Shown here piece by piece: positions 63,850-64,000 of a stretch of 64,000 bases of DNA. Origin of the DNA: Chitinophagales bacterium (GTDB taxonomy: Bacteria; Bacteroidota; Bacteroidia; Chitinophagales; Saprospiraceae). The notes under the pieces were generated by a model that saw nothing but the letters and a program-made list of their open reading frames with translations, was not told the DNA's origin and did no database searches. Position numbers and translations under genes: made by a program. Numbering within the stretch: position 1 is the stretch's first letter; each line of letters begins with the position of its first letter. The stretch spans positions 148,859 through 212,858 of the forward strand of contig JAFLBO010000008.1 in the NCBI GenBank assembly GCA_017303475.1, in the 5' to 3' direction.

Positions 63850-64000
63850 CTTTGTCCTGTTTTATGTTTACTTGTAACTGGTTAGCCTGATTTCCATTTG
63901 TTATCAGGTTGTTGAAAAAAGTTTATTTTTGTGTCCTGAATGGAGCTACCCAATGACATAGCAAGTTGCCACCGGATAATTCTAGAGTTGGTATCATTTA

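Larger units (their letters stand above)
62521..63900 (-). mobile_element. IS3-family insertion sequence (boundaries uncertain)
   Basis: Two overlapping ORFs in the -1 arrangement, OrfA (63499-63849) and OrfB (62603-63502), define an IS3-family element on the minus strand. The left limit is placed at the TGACCCGTCC motif. The right limit is somewhere after 63849 and could not be fixed, so the end given is nominal. Both ORFs look intact. Confidence 0.8.

Noticed and set aside
63880..63960. Right terminal repeat of the IS3 element
   Set aside because: GTCCT and GTTTAC words are present, but in the same orientation as at the left end, so they do not form the expected inverted pair.

Overview
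The window reads as chromosomal DNA of a member of the Bacteroidota, most likely a Saprospiria-like lineage (the phylum is well supported, the class is inference). The support is gliding motility lipoprotein GldD, several secreted proteins with type IX secretion (T9SS) type A or type B C-terminal sorting domains, start codons without clear Shine-Dalgarno sequences, and many promoters of the phylum's TAnnTTTG type at short distances from start codons. No rRNA, tRNA or CRISPR array was seen.

Layout. 1-2.4 kb: tail of an ECF sigma factor, a dual-membrane anti-sigma-like protein and a lipoprotein. 2.4-9.8 kb: nadB, a TMTC-like membrane TPR protein, a HAD phosphatase, a broken delta-60-repeat gene and gyrB. 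9.8-16.4 kb: XRE regulator with two DUF2975 proteins, a NatAB-like ABC exporter and a SprB-repeat T9SS protein. 16.4-24.2 kb: dnaG, rnz, a large Asp-box propeller protein and two tandem paralogous lipoproteins. 24.4-29 kb: the cell-shape cluster mreB-mreC-mreD-mrdA. 29-36.6 kb: an M16 peptidase homologue lacking its zinc motif, dnaN, riboflavin synthase, two T9SS cargo proteins, a stand-alone McrB-N-like protein and an aminotransferase. 36.6-40.4 kb: a likely accessory module made of an OLD-like ATPase with DUF4435 and a trypsin-nuclease fusion. 40.6-51.7 kb: a T9SS hydrolase, a Fur-family regulator, scpA, a VWA/T9SS protein, a TPR protein, gldD, a membrane-anchored NucA-type nuclease, a thioredoxin-like protein and an unknown membrane protein. 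52.3-59.8 kb: ugd, an OmpA-family protein, dcd, a CoA-binding protein, a glycosyltransferase fusion and a lipase-like lipoprotein. 60-64 kb: AT-rich accessory DNA with a membrane-anchored HerA-like ATPase and an IS3-family element.

The most striking feature that gene families do not explain is the non-coding DNA. Most gene junctions, especially convergent ones, carry long, often perfect inverted repeats (arms of about 18 to 74 bp) built from short repeated words. The same word families recur at distant places: GGACGGCTTACGGT, GACGCGGAT, CCGCAGAGGCGGAGAG, CACTAAG, ACGATGGACGATGA and TCAAACCCC. Some arms contain stop codons, supply the last codons of a gene, or overlap a start codon. Two families have compound architecture (nested hairpins, or MITE-like terminal inverted repeats). 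The best candidate for an undescribed biological system is the trypsin-nuclease fusion with its OLD-like neighbour. The membrane-anchored HerA beside the IS3 element is the second.
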